DNA of 64,000 nucleotides, from positions 806,001 to 870,000 of the forward strand of contig NZ_CP013342.1 in the NCBI RefSeq assembly GCF_001610975.1. Direction: 5' to 3'. The notes under the pieces were generated by a model. The model was not told the DNA's origin and made no database searches. It saw only the letters and a list, made by a program, of their open reading frames with translations. Shown here piece after piece: positions 10,981 through 19,618 of this stretch. Made by a program: the position numbers and the translations under genes. This DNA comes from Sphingopyxis terrae subsp. terrae NBRC 15098. Lineage in GTDB: Bacteria; Pseudomonadota; Alphaproteobacteria; Sphingomonadales; Sphingomonadaceae. The stretch's first letter is position 1, and each line of letters opens with the position of its first letter.

Positions 10981-12564
10981 TTACGTCACCATGCCGCGCA
11001 GCGTCGCGATCCGGTCGGCTTCCTCCGCCGGCTTGTCGCGCCGGATGCGCGCGATGCGCGGGAAACGCATCGCCAGCCCCGATTTGTGGCGCTTCGATGC
11101 GTGGATCGAATCGAAGGCGACCTCGAGCACCAGCGTCTTTTCGACCTCGCGGACCGGGCCGAAGCGATCGACCGTGTTGTCGCGCACGAACTTGTCGAGC
11201 CACTTCAGCTCCTCGTCGGTGAAGCCCGAATAGGCCTTGCCCACCGGCAGCAATTCGCCCGTCTCGGTCCAGCAGCCGAAGGTATAATCCGAATAGAAGC
11301 TGGCGCGGCGCCCGTTGCCGCGCTGCGCATACATCATCACGCAATCGGCGCTCAGCGGATCGCGCTTCCATTTATACCACAGCCCCGCCCGCCGCCCGGC
11401 GACATAGGGGGCATCGCGCCGCTTGAGCATCACGCCTTCGATCGCGGCGTCGCGCGCGCCGGCGCGCAGATCGGCGAGCGCATTGAAATCCGCCGCCGCG
11501 ATCAGCGGCGACAGGTCGAAATGGCTGGCGGCCAGCCGCGGCACGAAGGCCTCCAGTTGGCGCCGCCGTTCGGACCACGGCAGCCCGCGCAGATCGTCGC
11601 CGGCAACGGCCAGCAGGTCATAGACGCGCACGAAAGCCGGATAATCGGCAAGCATCTTTTTCGAGACGGTCTTGCGCCCGAGCCGCTGTTGCAGCGCATT
11701 GAAACTCGCCGCCCCACCCTGTGTTTCTGGGCCGCCCTGAACCTCGCCCCGCACCAGCAACTCGCCGTCGATCACCGCCTCCCGATCGAAGGCCGCGACC
11801 AGTTCGGGGAAAGCACTGCTGATCTCCTCGCCGCCGCGGCTGTAAATACGCGTCGCGCCGGCGGCATGGACGATCTGGACGCGGATGCCGTCCCACTTCC
11901 ATTCGGCGGCGAAGTCGGCGAGGTCGACAACCTCTTCCTCGAGCGGGTGCGCGAGCATGAAGGGCCGGAAAAAGGCGACGTCGGCAAGGTCGGGACGCGG
12001 CGCCCGTCCCTCACCCCAGGCGAACAGCGGCGCATAGGGCGGCGGGATCGCGTGCCATAGCTCCTCGACATCGTCGACCGGCACCCCGAACGCCTGCGCG
12101 AACGCCTGCTTCGCGAGCCGCGCCGACACCCCGACGCGCATTCCGCCCAAGGCCAGTTTGAGCAGCGCATAACGCCCGTCGGCGTCGAGCCGGTCGAGCA
12201 GTGCGGCGACGACCGCGGGCGCATCGCTGCGGCTTGCGGCGGCCAGCGCATCGACGGCTTCGGATATGCTGAGATCCGCACTCTTGCCGGGCGCATCGGG
12301 CCACAACAGCGCCGCCGTCTCCGCCGTATCGCCAACAAAATGTCGCGACAGCCGGAACAGCTCTTCATCCACGCGCGTCGCGAGCAGCGTCCGCACCGTC
12401 CCCGCCTTCACCGCCGAAAAGTCGAGCGCCTCGGTCAACGCCGCGAGCGCCCAGCCGCGATCGGGATCGGGCGTATGCTTCAGATAATCGACGATCAACG
12501 CCAGCTTGCTGTTGCGCGAGCGCGTGTAGATCAGCCGGTCGATCAGGGCGGCGAAGCGCTTCAC
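10981..12564 (-). CDS. ATP-dependent DNA ligase (ligase-associated repair cluster type)
   Basis: 527 residues from a GTG start whose last bases overlap the exonuclease stop (GTGA). An N-terminal DNA-binding domain precedes the nucleotidyltransferase core with adenylation motif KWDG (Lys223), then EGVMLKRRDAPYV (motif IV), GLWYKWKR (motif V) and a C-terminal OB fold with KTLVLEVAF. ATP-dependent ligases of this kind occur in bacteria beside a metallo-beta-lactamase exonuclease and, elsewhere, Lhr-core helicase and MPE phosphoesterase. The last two are not adjacent here. It is distinct from the NAD-dependent replicative LigA. Confidence 0.92.
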   Translation of the reverse strand: MKRFAALIDRLIYTRSRNSKLALIVDYLKHTPDPDRGWALAALTEALDFSAVKAGTVRTLLATRVDEELFRLSRHFVGDTAETAALLWPDAPGKSADLSISEAVDALAAASRSDAPAVVAALLDRLDADGRYALLKLALGGMRVGVSARLAKQAFAQAFGVPVDDVEELWHAIPPPYAPLFAWGEGRAPRPDLADVAFFRPFMLAHPLEEEVVDLADFAAEWKWDGIRVQIVHAAGATRIYSRGGEEISSAFPELVAAFDREAVIDGELLVRGEVQGGPETQGGAASFNALQQRLGRKTVSKKMLADYPAFVRVYDLLAVAGDDLRGLPWSERRRQLEAFVPRLAASHFDLSPLIAAADFNALADLRAGARDAAIEGVMLKRRDAPYVAGRRAGLWYKWKRDPLSADCVMMYAQRGNGRRASFYSDYTFGCWTETGELLPVGKAYSGFTDEELKWLDKFVRDNTVDRFGPVREVEKTLVLEVAFDSIHASKRHKSGLAMRFPRIARIRRDKPAEEADRIATLRGMVT

Positions 12565-13571
12565 ACCTCCTCCTCCAGGTCGCGGCCGACGAGGTGCAGC
12601 GCGCGCGCCTTGCGCTGGGTGAGTTCGCACCAGCGCAAGAGGCCGTCCTCGCTGCCGTGGGTGATCCAGCTCTCCTTGGGGTTCACTTCGGCGATCGTGG
12701 CCGTCAGTTCGTCCCAGTCGGCATGGTCGGAGATGACGAGCGGCAGTTCGACCATCCGTTGCCGCGCGCGCTGGCGCACCCGCATCCAGCCCGACGCCAT
12801 CGCGGTGACGGGATCGGGGAGCCGCCGCGACCAGCGGTCGTTGAGCGCAGACGGCGGGGCAATGACGATCTGCCCCGCCATCGCCGCCTTGTCGGTTTCG
12901 GATACCAGCCGCAATTCGCCCAGATCGACGCCGTGCGCAGCATAGAGCGCGCACATCCGTTCGAGCGCGCCGTGAATATAGATCGGCGCATCCCAGCCCG
13001 CGCCGCGCAGTTCGGCGATCACCCGCTGCGCCTTGCCGAGCGCATAGGCGCCGACGAGTATCGCGCGGTCGGGCTCGGCACGCACCGCGCCGATCAGCTT
13101 GGCGATCTCGTCCCCAGTCGGCGGGTGCCGGAACACCGGCAGGCCAAAGGTCGCCTCGGTCACGAAGATATCGCACGGAACCACCTCGAACGGTGCGCAG
13201 GTCGGGTCGGCGCGGCGCTTGTAATCGCCGGTGACGACGATCCGCTCGCCGCGATACTCCATCAATATCTGCGCGCTGCCGAGCACATGGCCGGCGGGAT
13301 GGAAGCTGAACCGCACCCCGCCGCGCTCGAACCCGTCGCCATAGGCAAAGGCCTGATTGTGGCTCGCCTCGGCATCGACGCCATAGCGCAGCGCCATGAT
13401 CGCGAGCGTCTCCGGCGTCGCGAAGACCGCGCCATGCCCGCTGCGCGCATGATCGGCGTGGCCGTGGGTGACCGCTGCGCGCGCAACGGGGCGCGACGGA
13501 TCGATCCACAAGTCAGCGGGCTTCACATAGATACCGCTCGGGTGCGGCTCGATCCAGCTAGCGCCGGGCAT
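12561..13571 (-). CDS. Ligase-associated DNA exonuclease (metallo-beta-lactamase/beta-CASP-like)
   Basis: 336 residues. The metal-binding motif HGHADH is at 36-41; a second His sits in FHPAGHVLGS and a C-terminal SDHADWDEL / THGSEDG pair completes the fold. The family (TIGR04122-like, SNM1/Artemis relatives) is a manganese-dependent DNA nuclease of the ligase-linked repair cluster. The ATG shares one base with the UdgX stop and its own stop overlaps the ligase GTG, so synthesis of all three is probably coupled. Confidence 0.92.
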   Translation of the reverse strand: MPGASWIEPHPSGIYVKPADLWIDPSRPVARAAVTHGHADHARSGHGAVFATPETLAIMALRYGVDAEASHNQAFAYGDGFERGGVRFSFHPAGHVLGSAQILMEYRGERIVVTGDYKRRADPTCAPFEVVPCDIFVTEATFGLPVFRHPPTGDEIAKLIGAVRAEPDRAILVGAYALGKAQRVIAELRGAGWDAPIYIHGALERMCALYAAHGVDLGELRLVSETDKAAMAGQIVIAPPSALNDRWSRRLPDPVTAMASGWMRVRQRARQRMVELPLVISDHADWDELTATIAEVNPKESWITHGSEDGLLRWCELTQRKARALHLVGRDLEEEV

Positions 13572-15001
13572 CAGGCAGCCAGCTTTCGCGCGCGGATCAG
13601 GTCGGCGACGAACATGTCGCGCTCCTTCGCCGCGCGTTCGCGGTCGGGCAGGCGGAGCAGGAACGACGGATGGACCGTCGCGATCAGCTTCGTGCCGTCC
13701 TCCAGGTCATGCACCGACCCGCGCATCGACGCGATCGTCGCGCTTCGCCCCGTCACCCCTCGCAGCGCGCTGCCGCCCAGCGTCACGATCACGTCGGGCC
13801 GGACCAGCGCGCGCTCCTTGTCGAGCCACCAGCGGCAGATATCGATCTCGGCAGCCGTCGGATTCTGGTGCAGCCTTCGCTTGCCGCGCGGTTCGAATTT
13901 GAAATGTTTGACCGCGTTGGTCAGAAACAGCCGCCGCCGGTCCATGCCCGCTTCGTCGAGCGCTTCGTTCAGCACCTGCCCTGCCGGGCCGACGAAGGGC
14001 CGTCCCTGCAAATCCTCCTGATCGCCGGGCTGTTCGCCGACCAGCATGATCCGCGCCGTCGCCGGTCCCTCGCCCGCGACCGCCTGCGTCGCGTCGCAAT
14101 AGAGCGGACAGCGCGTGCAGCGATCGAGCGCACGCGCGATCGTGTCGAGCGTATCAAGGGCTTCGGTCGAGGCGTCGTCGTCGGTCACGCGTTTGCGCCA
14201 TTTCTCCGTTCGCGCATTCGCAGCCGAAACGGCCACCGCGCGCATCCGTTCCACGCGCGCCTCGGCGCCTGCCAGCAACGGCGCGATATCCTGCGCCTCG
14301 GGCAGGTTGTGCCAGTATTTTTTCGGCATTTCGGCGCGCATCGCGGCGATCTTGACGCGCGCGGGGTTGAAGATCGCGCCATAATAGGTGCGCCACTGAT
14401 CCTCGACCACATCGCTCTCCGGCACTTCGTCCCGCGTCCCGCCGGGACCGTAACGCAGCGCCTCGTCCTCCCAGATCGCACGCGCGTCGGGGGTTACGAT
14501 CGCCCAGTCCATGCCGGTGAAGCGGCGCTGGAAAAAGGGGGCGGTCAGCCGCAGGATGCGGTGCGCGGGCTCGAACCACGCGGCGAAGCGCTCGCGCTCG
14601 CCATCCTCGCCCAGCCGCCGGAACCGCACGAAGGCGTGCATCTTGTGAACATCGCGGCGGATCGCCTTGTCGGCCTTCATCAGCCAGTCGACATCGGCGT
14701 CGGTGCGCCGTTCAAGCAGCCGACGGTCTTGCAACGCGCGCCAAAGCACACGGTAAAGACGTGCGGGCACCGCAGCATCGCGGTAACAGATCACCCGCTC
14801 GGCGATCGCAACCAGTTCGCGCGGCAGGCTGAGCGCGCCGGACGGCGGTGGTACCGCTGCGGCCTCGCCGAACAGCGATGCGCCCTCGCCGCCGCCGCGC
14901 CAGCTGATGTCCTCGGGCGCAATCCCGTCCGCCAGCAGGCTGCGCGCGGCGCGGCGCCATTCGCCGAAATCGCCGGGCGTTTCGAGGACGACCTCCCTCA
15001 C
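13571..15001 (-). CDS. udgX: UdgX-type uracil-DNA-binding protein fused to a TIGR03915-like domain
   Basis: 476 residues from a GTG that overlaps the radical SAM stop (GTGA). The N-terminal ~240 residues match the DNA-metabolism domain found beside such enzymes (FVRFRRLGEDGERERFAAWF, YYGAIFNPARVK). The C-terminal half is a family-4-like UDG with cluster cysteines (CTRCPLYCD), GEQPGDQEDLQGRPFVGPAG, the UdgX insert KRRLH (His378) and VHPSFLLR. In UdgX the histidine of KRRxH forms a covalent bond to the abasic site after uracil excision. The motif here is intact, so tight uracil-DNA capture is expected. Confidence 0.93.
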   Translation of the reverse strand: MREVVLETPGDFGEWRRAARSLLADGIAPEDISWRGGGEGASLFGEAAAVPPPSGALSLPRELVAIAERVICYRDAAVPARLYRVLWRALQDRRLLERRTDADVDWLMKADKAIRRDVHKMHAFVRFRRLGEDGERERFAAWFEPAHRILRLTAPFFQRRFTGMDWAIVTPDARAIWEDEALRYGPGGTRDEVPESDVVEDQWRTYYGAIFNPARVKIAAMRAEMPKKYWHNLPEAQDIAPLLAGAEARVERMRAVAVSAANARTEKWRKRVTDDDASTEALDTLDTIARALDRCTRCPLYCDATQAVAGEGPATARIMLVGEQPGDQEDLQGRPFVGPAGQVLNEALDEAGMDRRRLFLTNAVKHFKFEPRGKRRLHQNPTAAEIDICRWWLDKERALVRPDVIVTLGGSALRGVTGRSATIASMRGSVHDLEDGTKLIATVHPSFLLRLPDRERAAKERDMFVADLIRARKLAA

Positions 15002-16248
15002 AGCGCCAGCGTCAGTTGTTCCGCGGGCGGCGCGAAGCGGGCGCGCAGGTCGGCGCTGTCGGTGAGCTTGCCCGGCCGCCAGTCGGGCGTGACGATGAAG
15101 GGCAGCAGCTTTTTGACCGACGCCGTCAGCTTGGCGAGGTCGCCGAGCCGCACCTTGCCCAGCCGCCGCGCCGCCACGATGCGGTCGACCGCGCGCGTGC
15201 CAAGACCGGGCACGCGGAGCAGCAGTTCGCGCGGCGCCCGGTTGATGTCGACGGGAAAGCTCTCGCGCTGCTGAAGCGCCCACGCAAGCTTGGGATCGAT
15301 CGCCAGGTCGAGCATGCCGCAGCGCCCGCCCGCCATGATTTCGGCGCGCTCGAAGCCATAGAAGCGCAGCAGCCAGTCCGCCTGATACAGGCGGTGCTCA
15401 CGCAGCAGCGGCGGGCGCACGGGGGGCAGGTCGCTGCTCGCGTCGGGAATGGGGCTATAGGCCGAATAATAGACGCGGCGCAGCCGATAGCCCGAATAGA
15501 GGTTCGTCGCCGCGTGCAGAATGTCGTCGTCGCGCGCGCCGTCGGCGCCGACGATCATCTGCGTCGACTGCCCGGCAGGCGCAAAGCGCGGCGGCGGTGC
15601 CTTGCCGATCAGCCGCCCCTTCGCGGCGTCGAGGACGTCGGCCTCGCGCGTGCGCACCGATGCCATCGTCTTGCGGATGACGCCGGGCTTCTTTTCAGGC
15701 GCAAAGCTCGCCAGTCCTGCCTCGGTCGGCAGTTCGACATTGGTCGACAGCCGGTCGGCATAGATGCCGGCAAGCGCGATCAGCGCGGGATCGGCGCCCG
15801 CGATCGTCTTCAAATGGATATAGCCCTGAAAGCGATGCTCCTCGCGCAGCAGCCGCGCGACCTCGACCAGCTGCTCCATCGTATAATCTTCGGACCGGAT
15901 GATCCCCGACGACAGGAACAGCCCCTCGATATAGTTGCGCTTGTAGAAATCGAGCGTCAGCCGCACGACCTCCCGCGGATCGAAACGCGCGCGCGCGACA
16001 TTGCTCGACGCCCGGTTGATGCAGAAGCGGCAGTCATAAACGCAGAAATTGGTCAGCAGGATTTTGAGTAGCGAAATGCAGCGGCCGTCCGGCGCATAGC
16101 TGTGGCATATGCCCATGCCTTCGGTCGATCCGATGCCCTTGGTCGCGGTCGAATCGCGCCGCACCGTTCCCGAGGAGGCGCAGGAGGCATCATATTTCGC
16201 CGCATCGGCGAGGATCGCGAGCTTTTGCAGAATCGATTTTCCCGACAT
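14998..16248 (-). CDS. Radical SAM protein, putative DNA modification/repair (TIGR03916-like)
   Basis: 416 residues. The radical SAM cluster motif is Cys69-x3-Cys73-x2-Cys76 (CVYDCRFC). The C-terminal region has a helix-hairpin-helix-like DNA-binding segment (INRAPRELLLRVPGLGTRAV). It heads a minus-strand operon whose next gene, the UdgX fusion, starts within its stop codon. This rSAM family is known to co-occur with the fused partner; its reaction has not been established to my knowledge. It probably acts on DNA lesions (inference from the HhH segment and neighbours). Confidence 0.9.
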   Translation of the reverse strand: MSGKSILQKLAILADAAKYDASCASSGTVRRDSTATKGIGSTEGMGICHSYAPDGRCISLLKILLTNFCVYDCRFCINRASSNVARARFDPREVVRLTLDFYKRNYIEGLFLSSGIIRSEDYTMEQLVEVARLLREEHRFQGYIHLKTIAGADPALIALAGIYADRLSTNVELPTEAGLASFAPEKKPGVIRKTMASVRTREADVLDAAKGRLIGKAPPPRFAPAGQSTQMIVGADGARDDDILHAATNLYSGYRLRRVYYSAYSPIPDASSDLPPVRPPLLREHRLYQADWLLRFYGFERAEIMAGGRCGMLDLAIDPKLAWALQQRESFPVDINRAPRELLLRVPGLGTRAVDRIVAARRLGKVRLGDLAKLTASVKKLLPFIVTPDWRPGKLTDSADLRARFAPPAEQLTLAL

Positions 16249-16299
16249 GCCACCCGTTTAACACGAGAACATTTAAGGAACAAATCACCTCGTCGCGTT

Positions 16300-17880
16300 T
16301 CAGGCTTCGCGCCATTTGGCGGGCAGCGCGATTTCGACCCGCAGGCCCTCGGGGTTCCAGTGCCGCGTAATCGTGCCCCCCAAATTGTTCCGGACGCTGC
16401 GTTCCATCAGCAGCGTGCCAAAGCTGGTGCGATCGGGCGGACCGATCGGCGCATCGCCGCCGCTTTCGGTCCAGTCGAGCCGGAACAGGCGCGGCTCGCT
16501 GCCTTCGGGGTCCTGGCTCCAGCTGACATCGACCTGCCCGCGCGCGCCGGTCAACGCGCCATGCTTGACCGCATTGGTTGCCAGCTCGTTGAACAGCAGC
16601 GCCATCGCCACCAACGCATTTTCGGGAAGCAGCAGGTCGGGGCCCGACCAGCGCACGCGCGGAAAGGCAGCTTCGACCTCGCGCATCAGCGCGTGTATCG
16701 ATCCGGTCATGAAATTTGCGCCGAGCAGGACGTTCTGCGCACGGTTAAGCGCGTCGAGCCGGCTGCTGATCCGCTCGACATAATCGTCAACATCGCGCGC
16801 CGAATTTTTGGTGAGCGAAATGATTGCGCCGACCGTCGCGAACAGGTTGCGCATCCGGTGGTGCAGCTCGCGCATCAGCAGCGTCGCATTTTCCTGGCGG
16901 CTCTTCTGTTCGGTAATGTCGGCGCTGATCCCGGTCAGAATGGCATCGTCGCGGCGCACATCCCAGTCCCCGCGCGCCGCGATCCAACGCACACCGCGTT
17001 CGGGATGGTCGATGCGGTACTCCATCGAATAGGGCGCGCCGCTGTCGACAGAGGCATAGAGCACGCGGCGCACCGCGTCGCGATCCTCGGGATGGACGCG
17101 CGCGAAAAACCCCTCGCCGTTCCTCAATGCGGTTTCGAAATCGGCGCCCCATAGCTCGGCGGTGGCCCCGCGCCATTTGAGCTCGTCGGTGCGCGGGTCG
17201 AACTGCCAGGTCGCAATGCACGAAAAGTCGAGCGCGCGTTCCAGCATGTGCCGTGCCTCGTCGCGCTCCATCACGGTGCGCCGCAGGTCTGCCTCGGCCA
17301 TGATGATCGCCGCCAGATCCTCGAGCCGTTCGCGCTCGCGGTCCGCAAAATCGACGCGCGGCCGCCGGTCGATGATGCACAAAGTCCCCAGTACCGCGCC
17401 ATTATAGGCGCGCAGCGGCACACCGGCATAAAACCGGATCAGCGGCTCGCCGGTGACGAGCGGATTGCTGCGAAATCGGGTGTCCTCCAGCGTGTCGGCG
17501 ATAATCATCGGCCGCTCGCTCTTCACCACCTTTTCGCAAAAGCTGATCTCGCGCGGCGTTTCGGGGACGTCGAGGCCATAGGAGGATTTGAACCATTGCC
17601 GGCAATCGTCGACCAGCGACACGAGCGCGATCGGGGTGTCGAACAAGTCGGCGGCAAGTTTGGTGACGCGGTCGAACGCCGGTTCGGGCGCGGTGTCCAA
17701 TATCCGGTATTCGCGAAGCGTTTCGAGTCGGCGGCGTTCGCGCTCGCGCATGTCCCTCGAACCCCCTTCGTCGCCCCCGTCGGCCAAAGCCCGCCCTCCG
17801 TCTTTTCCCGCCGCGCTCTTCTCCGAAGCGCCCTCGCTCGATGCCGTCGCATCGATTGCCGTGGTGGGGCGCTGTGCCAT
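16300..17880 (-). CDS. HWE/HisKA_2-family sensor histidine kinase with GAF and PAS domains
   Basis: 526 residues from the ATG at 17880; an in-frame ATG at Met44 (MRERERRRLE) is an alternative, since the first 43 residues are low-complexity. GAF domain about 55-195, PAS/PAC about 212-325 (DITEQ end), then the dimerisation/phosphoacceptor ELHHRMRN (His340/341) and an ATPase with NELATNAVKHGAL. No membrane segment, so a soluble sensor. It is divergent from phyR with ~200 bases between them. HWE-type kinases phosphorylate PhyR in alphaproteobacterial stress signalling, so it is a likely input (inference from family and position). Confidence 0.88.
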   Translation of the reverse strand: MAQRPTTAIDATASSEGASEKSAAGKDGGRALADGGDEGGSRDMRERERRRLETLREYRILDTAPEPAFDRVTKLAADLFDTPIALVSLVDDCRQWFKSSYGLDVPETPREISFCEKVVKSERPMIIADTLEDTRFRSNPLVTGEPLIRFYAGVPLRAYNGAVLGTLCIIDRRPRVDFADRERERLEDLAAIIMAEADLRRTVMERDEARHMLERALDFSCIATWQFDPRTDELKWRGATAELWGADFETALRNGEGFFARVHPEDRDAVRRVLYASVDSGAPYSMEYRIDHPERGVRWIAARGDWDVRRDDAILTGISADITEQKSRQENATLLMRELHHRMRNLFATVGAIISLTKNSARDVDDYVERISSRLDALNRAQNVLLGANFMTGSIHALMREVEAAFPRVRWSGPDLLLPENALVAMALLFNELATNAVKHGALTGARGQVDVSWSQDPEGSEPRLFRLDWTESGGDAPIGPPDRTSFGTLLMERSVRNNLGGTITRHWNPEGLRVEIALPAKWREA

Positions 17881-18033
17881 GAATCTGGTCCCTGCAAAAG
17901 CTTGTGAATGAGCGCGCAAGAAAAAGACCATCTTTCTGCTACTTACGCGGCGATCCGGTAGCGTCCCGGCAGACTCTACGCATCAGGCGCGTGGTGGTTG
18001 CAGAAAATGGGGGTGCTTTTTTGCCTCAATGCG

Positions 18034-18058
18034 GGAACCTGCCTCCGCGGGGCGCGTA
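18034..18058 (+). promoter_or_regulatory. Putative EcfG-dependent promoter of phyR
   Basis: GGAAC at 18034-18038, a 16-base spacer and CGTA at 18055-18058. The alphaproteobacterial general-stress consensus is GGAAC-N16/17-CGTT, so one base of the -10 differs. The predicted start site lies about 20 bases upstream of the phyR ATG at 18087, leaving room for its AGAGGGAGGT ribosome site. Confidence 0.6.
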
Positions 18059-18086
18059 TGATCGGTTCAAAGAGGGAGGTTCCTGC

Positions 18087-18881
18087 ATGAGCTTGGGCGA
18101 AGAAATCCGTGGCCATCTGCCGTTCCTGCGCCGCTATGCGCGCGCGCTCACGGGCAGTCAGCAACATGGCGACAATTTTGTCCACACCACGCTGGAAGTC
18201 ATCGTCGCGGCGCCCCAGGAATTTCGCACCTGTCGCGATACGCGTATCGACCTCTACCGCAGCTTTCACCGCATCTGGGAAAGCGCCTATATCGACGATG
18301 GCGAAGGCAGCGACGCCGAACTCGACCCGGTGCTACGCGCCGCGAACGACCGGCTGCGCCGGATCACCCCTCTCGGCCGTCAGATCCTCCTCCTTACCGC
18401 GCTCGAAGGCTTCTCGGCCGACGAGGCCGCGGCGATCACCGGCACCGACATCCCCACCGTGGAAACGCTGCTCGCCGAAGCGGTCGGCGACCTCGACCGC
18501 GAATCGCGCACCTCGGTCCTGATTATCGAGGACGAGCCGCTGATCGCGATGGAGCTTGAACAGATCGTCCGCGAACTCGGCCACGAGGTCGCCGGAATCG
18601 CGACAACGCACGACGATGCGGTCGCGGCGTTCGAACGCACCGAGGCCGGCCTAGTCCTCGCCGACATCCAGCTTGCCGACGGATCGTCGGGGATCGACGC
18701 GGTACAGGACATTTTGGCGATCGCCCCCGTCCCGGCGATCTTCATCACCGCCTTTCCCGAACGCCTGCTCACCGGCAACCGCGTCGAGCCGACCTTCCTG
18801 ATCTCCAAGCCCTTCCGCCAGAACATGGTCCGCGCCGCGATCAGCCAGAGCCTGCTCTTCACCCCCCAACTCGCGGCATAA
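18087..18881 (+). CDS. phyR: PhyR anti-anti-sigma response regulator of the general stress response
   Basis: 264 residues: a sigma-factor-like domain (about 1-135, MSLGEEIRGHLPFLRRYARA with sigma2/sigma4-like halves) followed by a receiver (about 140-258). The receiver has acidic residues EDE at 148-150, phospho-acceptor Asp193 in LADIQLADGSSG and Lys in ISKPF. When phosphorylated, PhyR binds NepR and frees EcfG. The ATG at 18087 is chosen because AGAGGGAGGT precedes it and the family starts here. nepR-ecfG lies 2 kb downstream and a HWE kinase is divergent. Confidence 0.96.
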   Translation: MSLGEEIRGHLPFLRRYARALTGSQQHGDNFVHTTLEVIVAAPQEFRTCRDTRIDLYRSFHRIWESAYIDDGEGSDAELDPVLRAANDRLRRITPLGRQILLLTALEGFSADEAAAITGTDIPTVETLLAEAVGDLDRESRTSVLIIEDEPLIAMELEQIVRELGHEVAGIATTHDDAVAAFERTEAGLVLADIQLADGSSGIDAVQDILAIAPVPAIFITAFPERLLTGNRVEPTFLISKPFRQNMVRAAISQSLLFTPQLAA

Positions 18882-19041
18882 GGCTTCGTTGGCCTCTGGG
18901 TCGGAGGAACGGCTCGAGGGGCGGCGCTCCAGACCGAACCGCCCTCTAAGCCCTTCGCTTCCGATGTGCCGGCAATCCGGCAAACGACCATTCTCGGAAG
19001 TTTACCCGCAAGTTGAGGTTCGTCATAAGCTGCAGCTCGTT

Positions 19042-19563
19042 ATGACAATCCACGAGCATATCCCCACCCTGAAAACAGAACATCTCGATCTGCGAGGTCC
19101 GAGAAGCGAGGATTTCCCGGTTTATCGTGATTTCTTTGCAGATGCCGCGGCATCGCACTTCTACGGAGGGCCGATGGAAGCGGACCGCGCCTGGCGTGTG
19201 CTTGCAACGGACTTGGGCCATTGGTCACTGCGTGGATATGGCCGCTGGTCGGTTGTAGAGCGCGCGAGTGGATTAATGATCGGCGGGTGCGGACTTTGGT
19301 GGCCTGAAGGCTATCCGAGATCGGAGCTGACGTGGTGGATTGTTCCATCGGCCCGCCGAAACGGCTATGCGCTGGAGGCTTCGCGTGCAGCCATTGCATT
19401 TGGATATGATATGCTGGGTTGGGACTTGGTCGAGACCCACATGAATGATGATAACGTCGCGGCGCGAGCGCTTGTCCAAAAACTTGGTGGCACAAAAATC
19501 TTGCGCGAAAAGTTTCCCGACGGACTGGAACGAGACATTTTCGGTCTACCGCGTCCACATTGA
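19042..19563 (+). CDS. GNAT N-acetyltransferase (RimJ/RimL type)
   Basis: 173 residues from ATG 19042. The start LKTEHLDLRGPRSEDFPVY and the acetyl-CoA loop region (WIVPSARRNGYALEASRA) are typical of Acetyltransf_3 proteins. The last third has THMNDDNVAARALVQKLGG, the usual neighbour-Asn motif. The substrate is unknown; family members acetylate ribosomal proteins, antibiotics or amino acids. The coding sequence is visibly less GC-rich than the stress genes around it, suggesting an insertion between phyR and the sigma-factor genes. Confidence 0.82.
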   Translation: MTIHEHIPTLKTEHLDLRGPRSEDFPVYRDFFADAAASHFYGGPMEADRAWRVLATDLGHWSLRGYGRWSVVERASGLMIGGCGLWWPEGYPRSELTWWIVPSARRNGYALEASRAAIAFGYDMLGWDLVETHMNDDNVAARALVQKLGGTKILREKFPDGLERDIFGLPRPH

Positions 19564-19618
19564 GGGCAATTCGCGAGTAAAGTGCGTCGTCCACTCCCAA
19601 ACCGCCACGCAGGCGCCG

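Noticed and set aside
12594-15274. Long plus-strand open frames opposite the exonuclease, UdgX and rSAM genes
   Set aside because: Antisense to clear families with intact motifs; composition is typical of shadow frames.
16276-16297. GGAAC followed by CGTT downstream of the rSAM gene start
   Set aside because: Spacer is 14 bases, outside the 16-17 expected for EcfG promoters, and no plus-strand gene follows.
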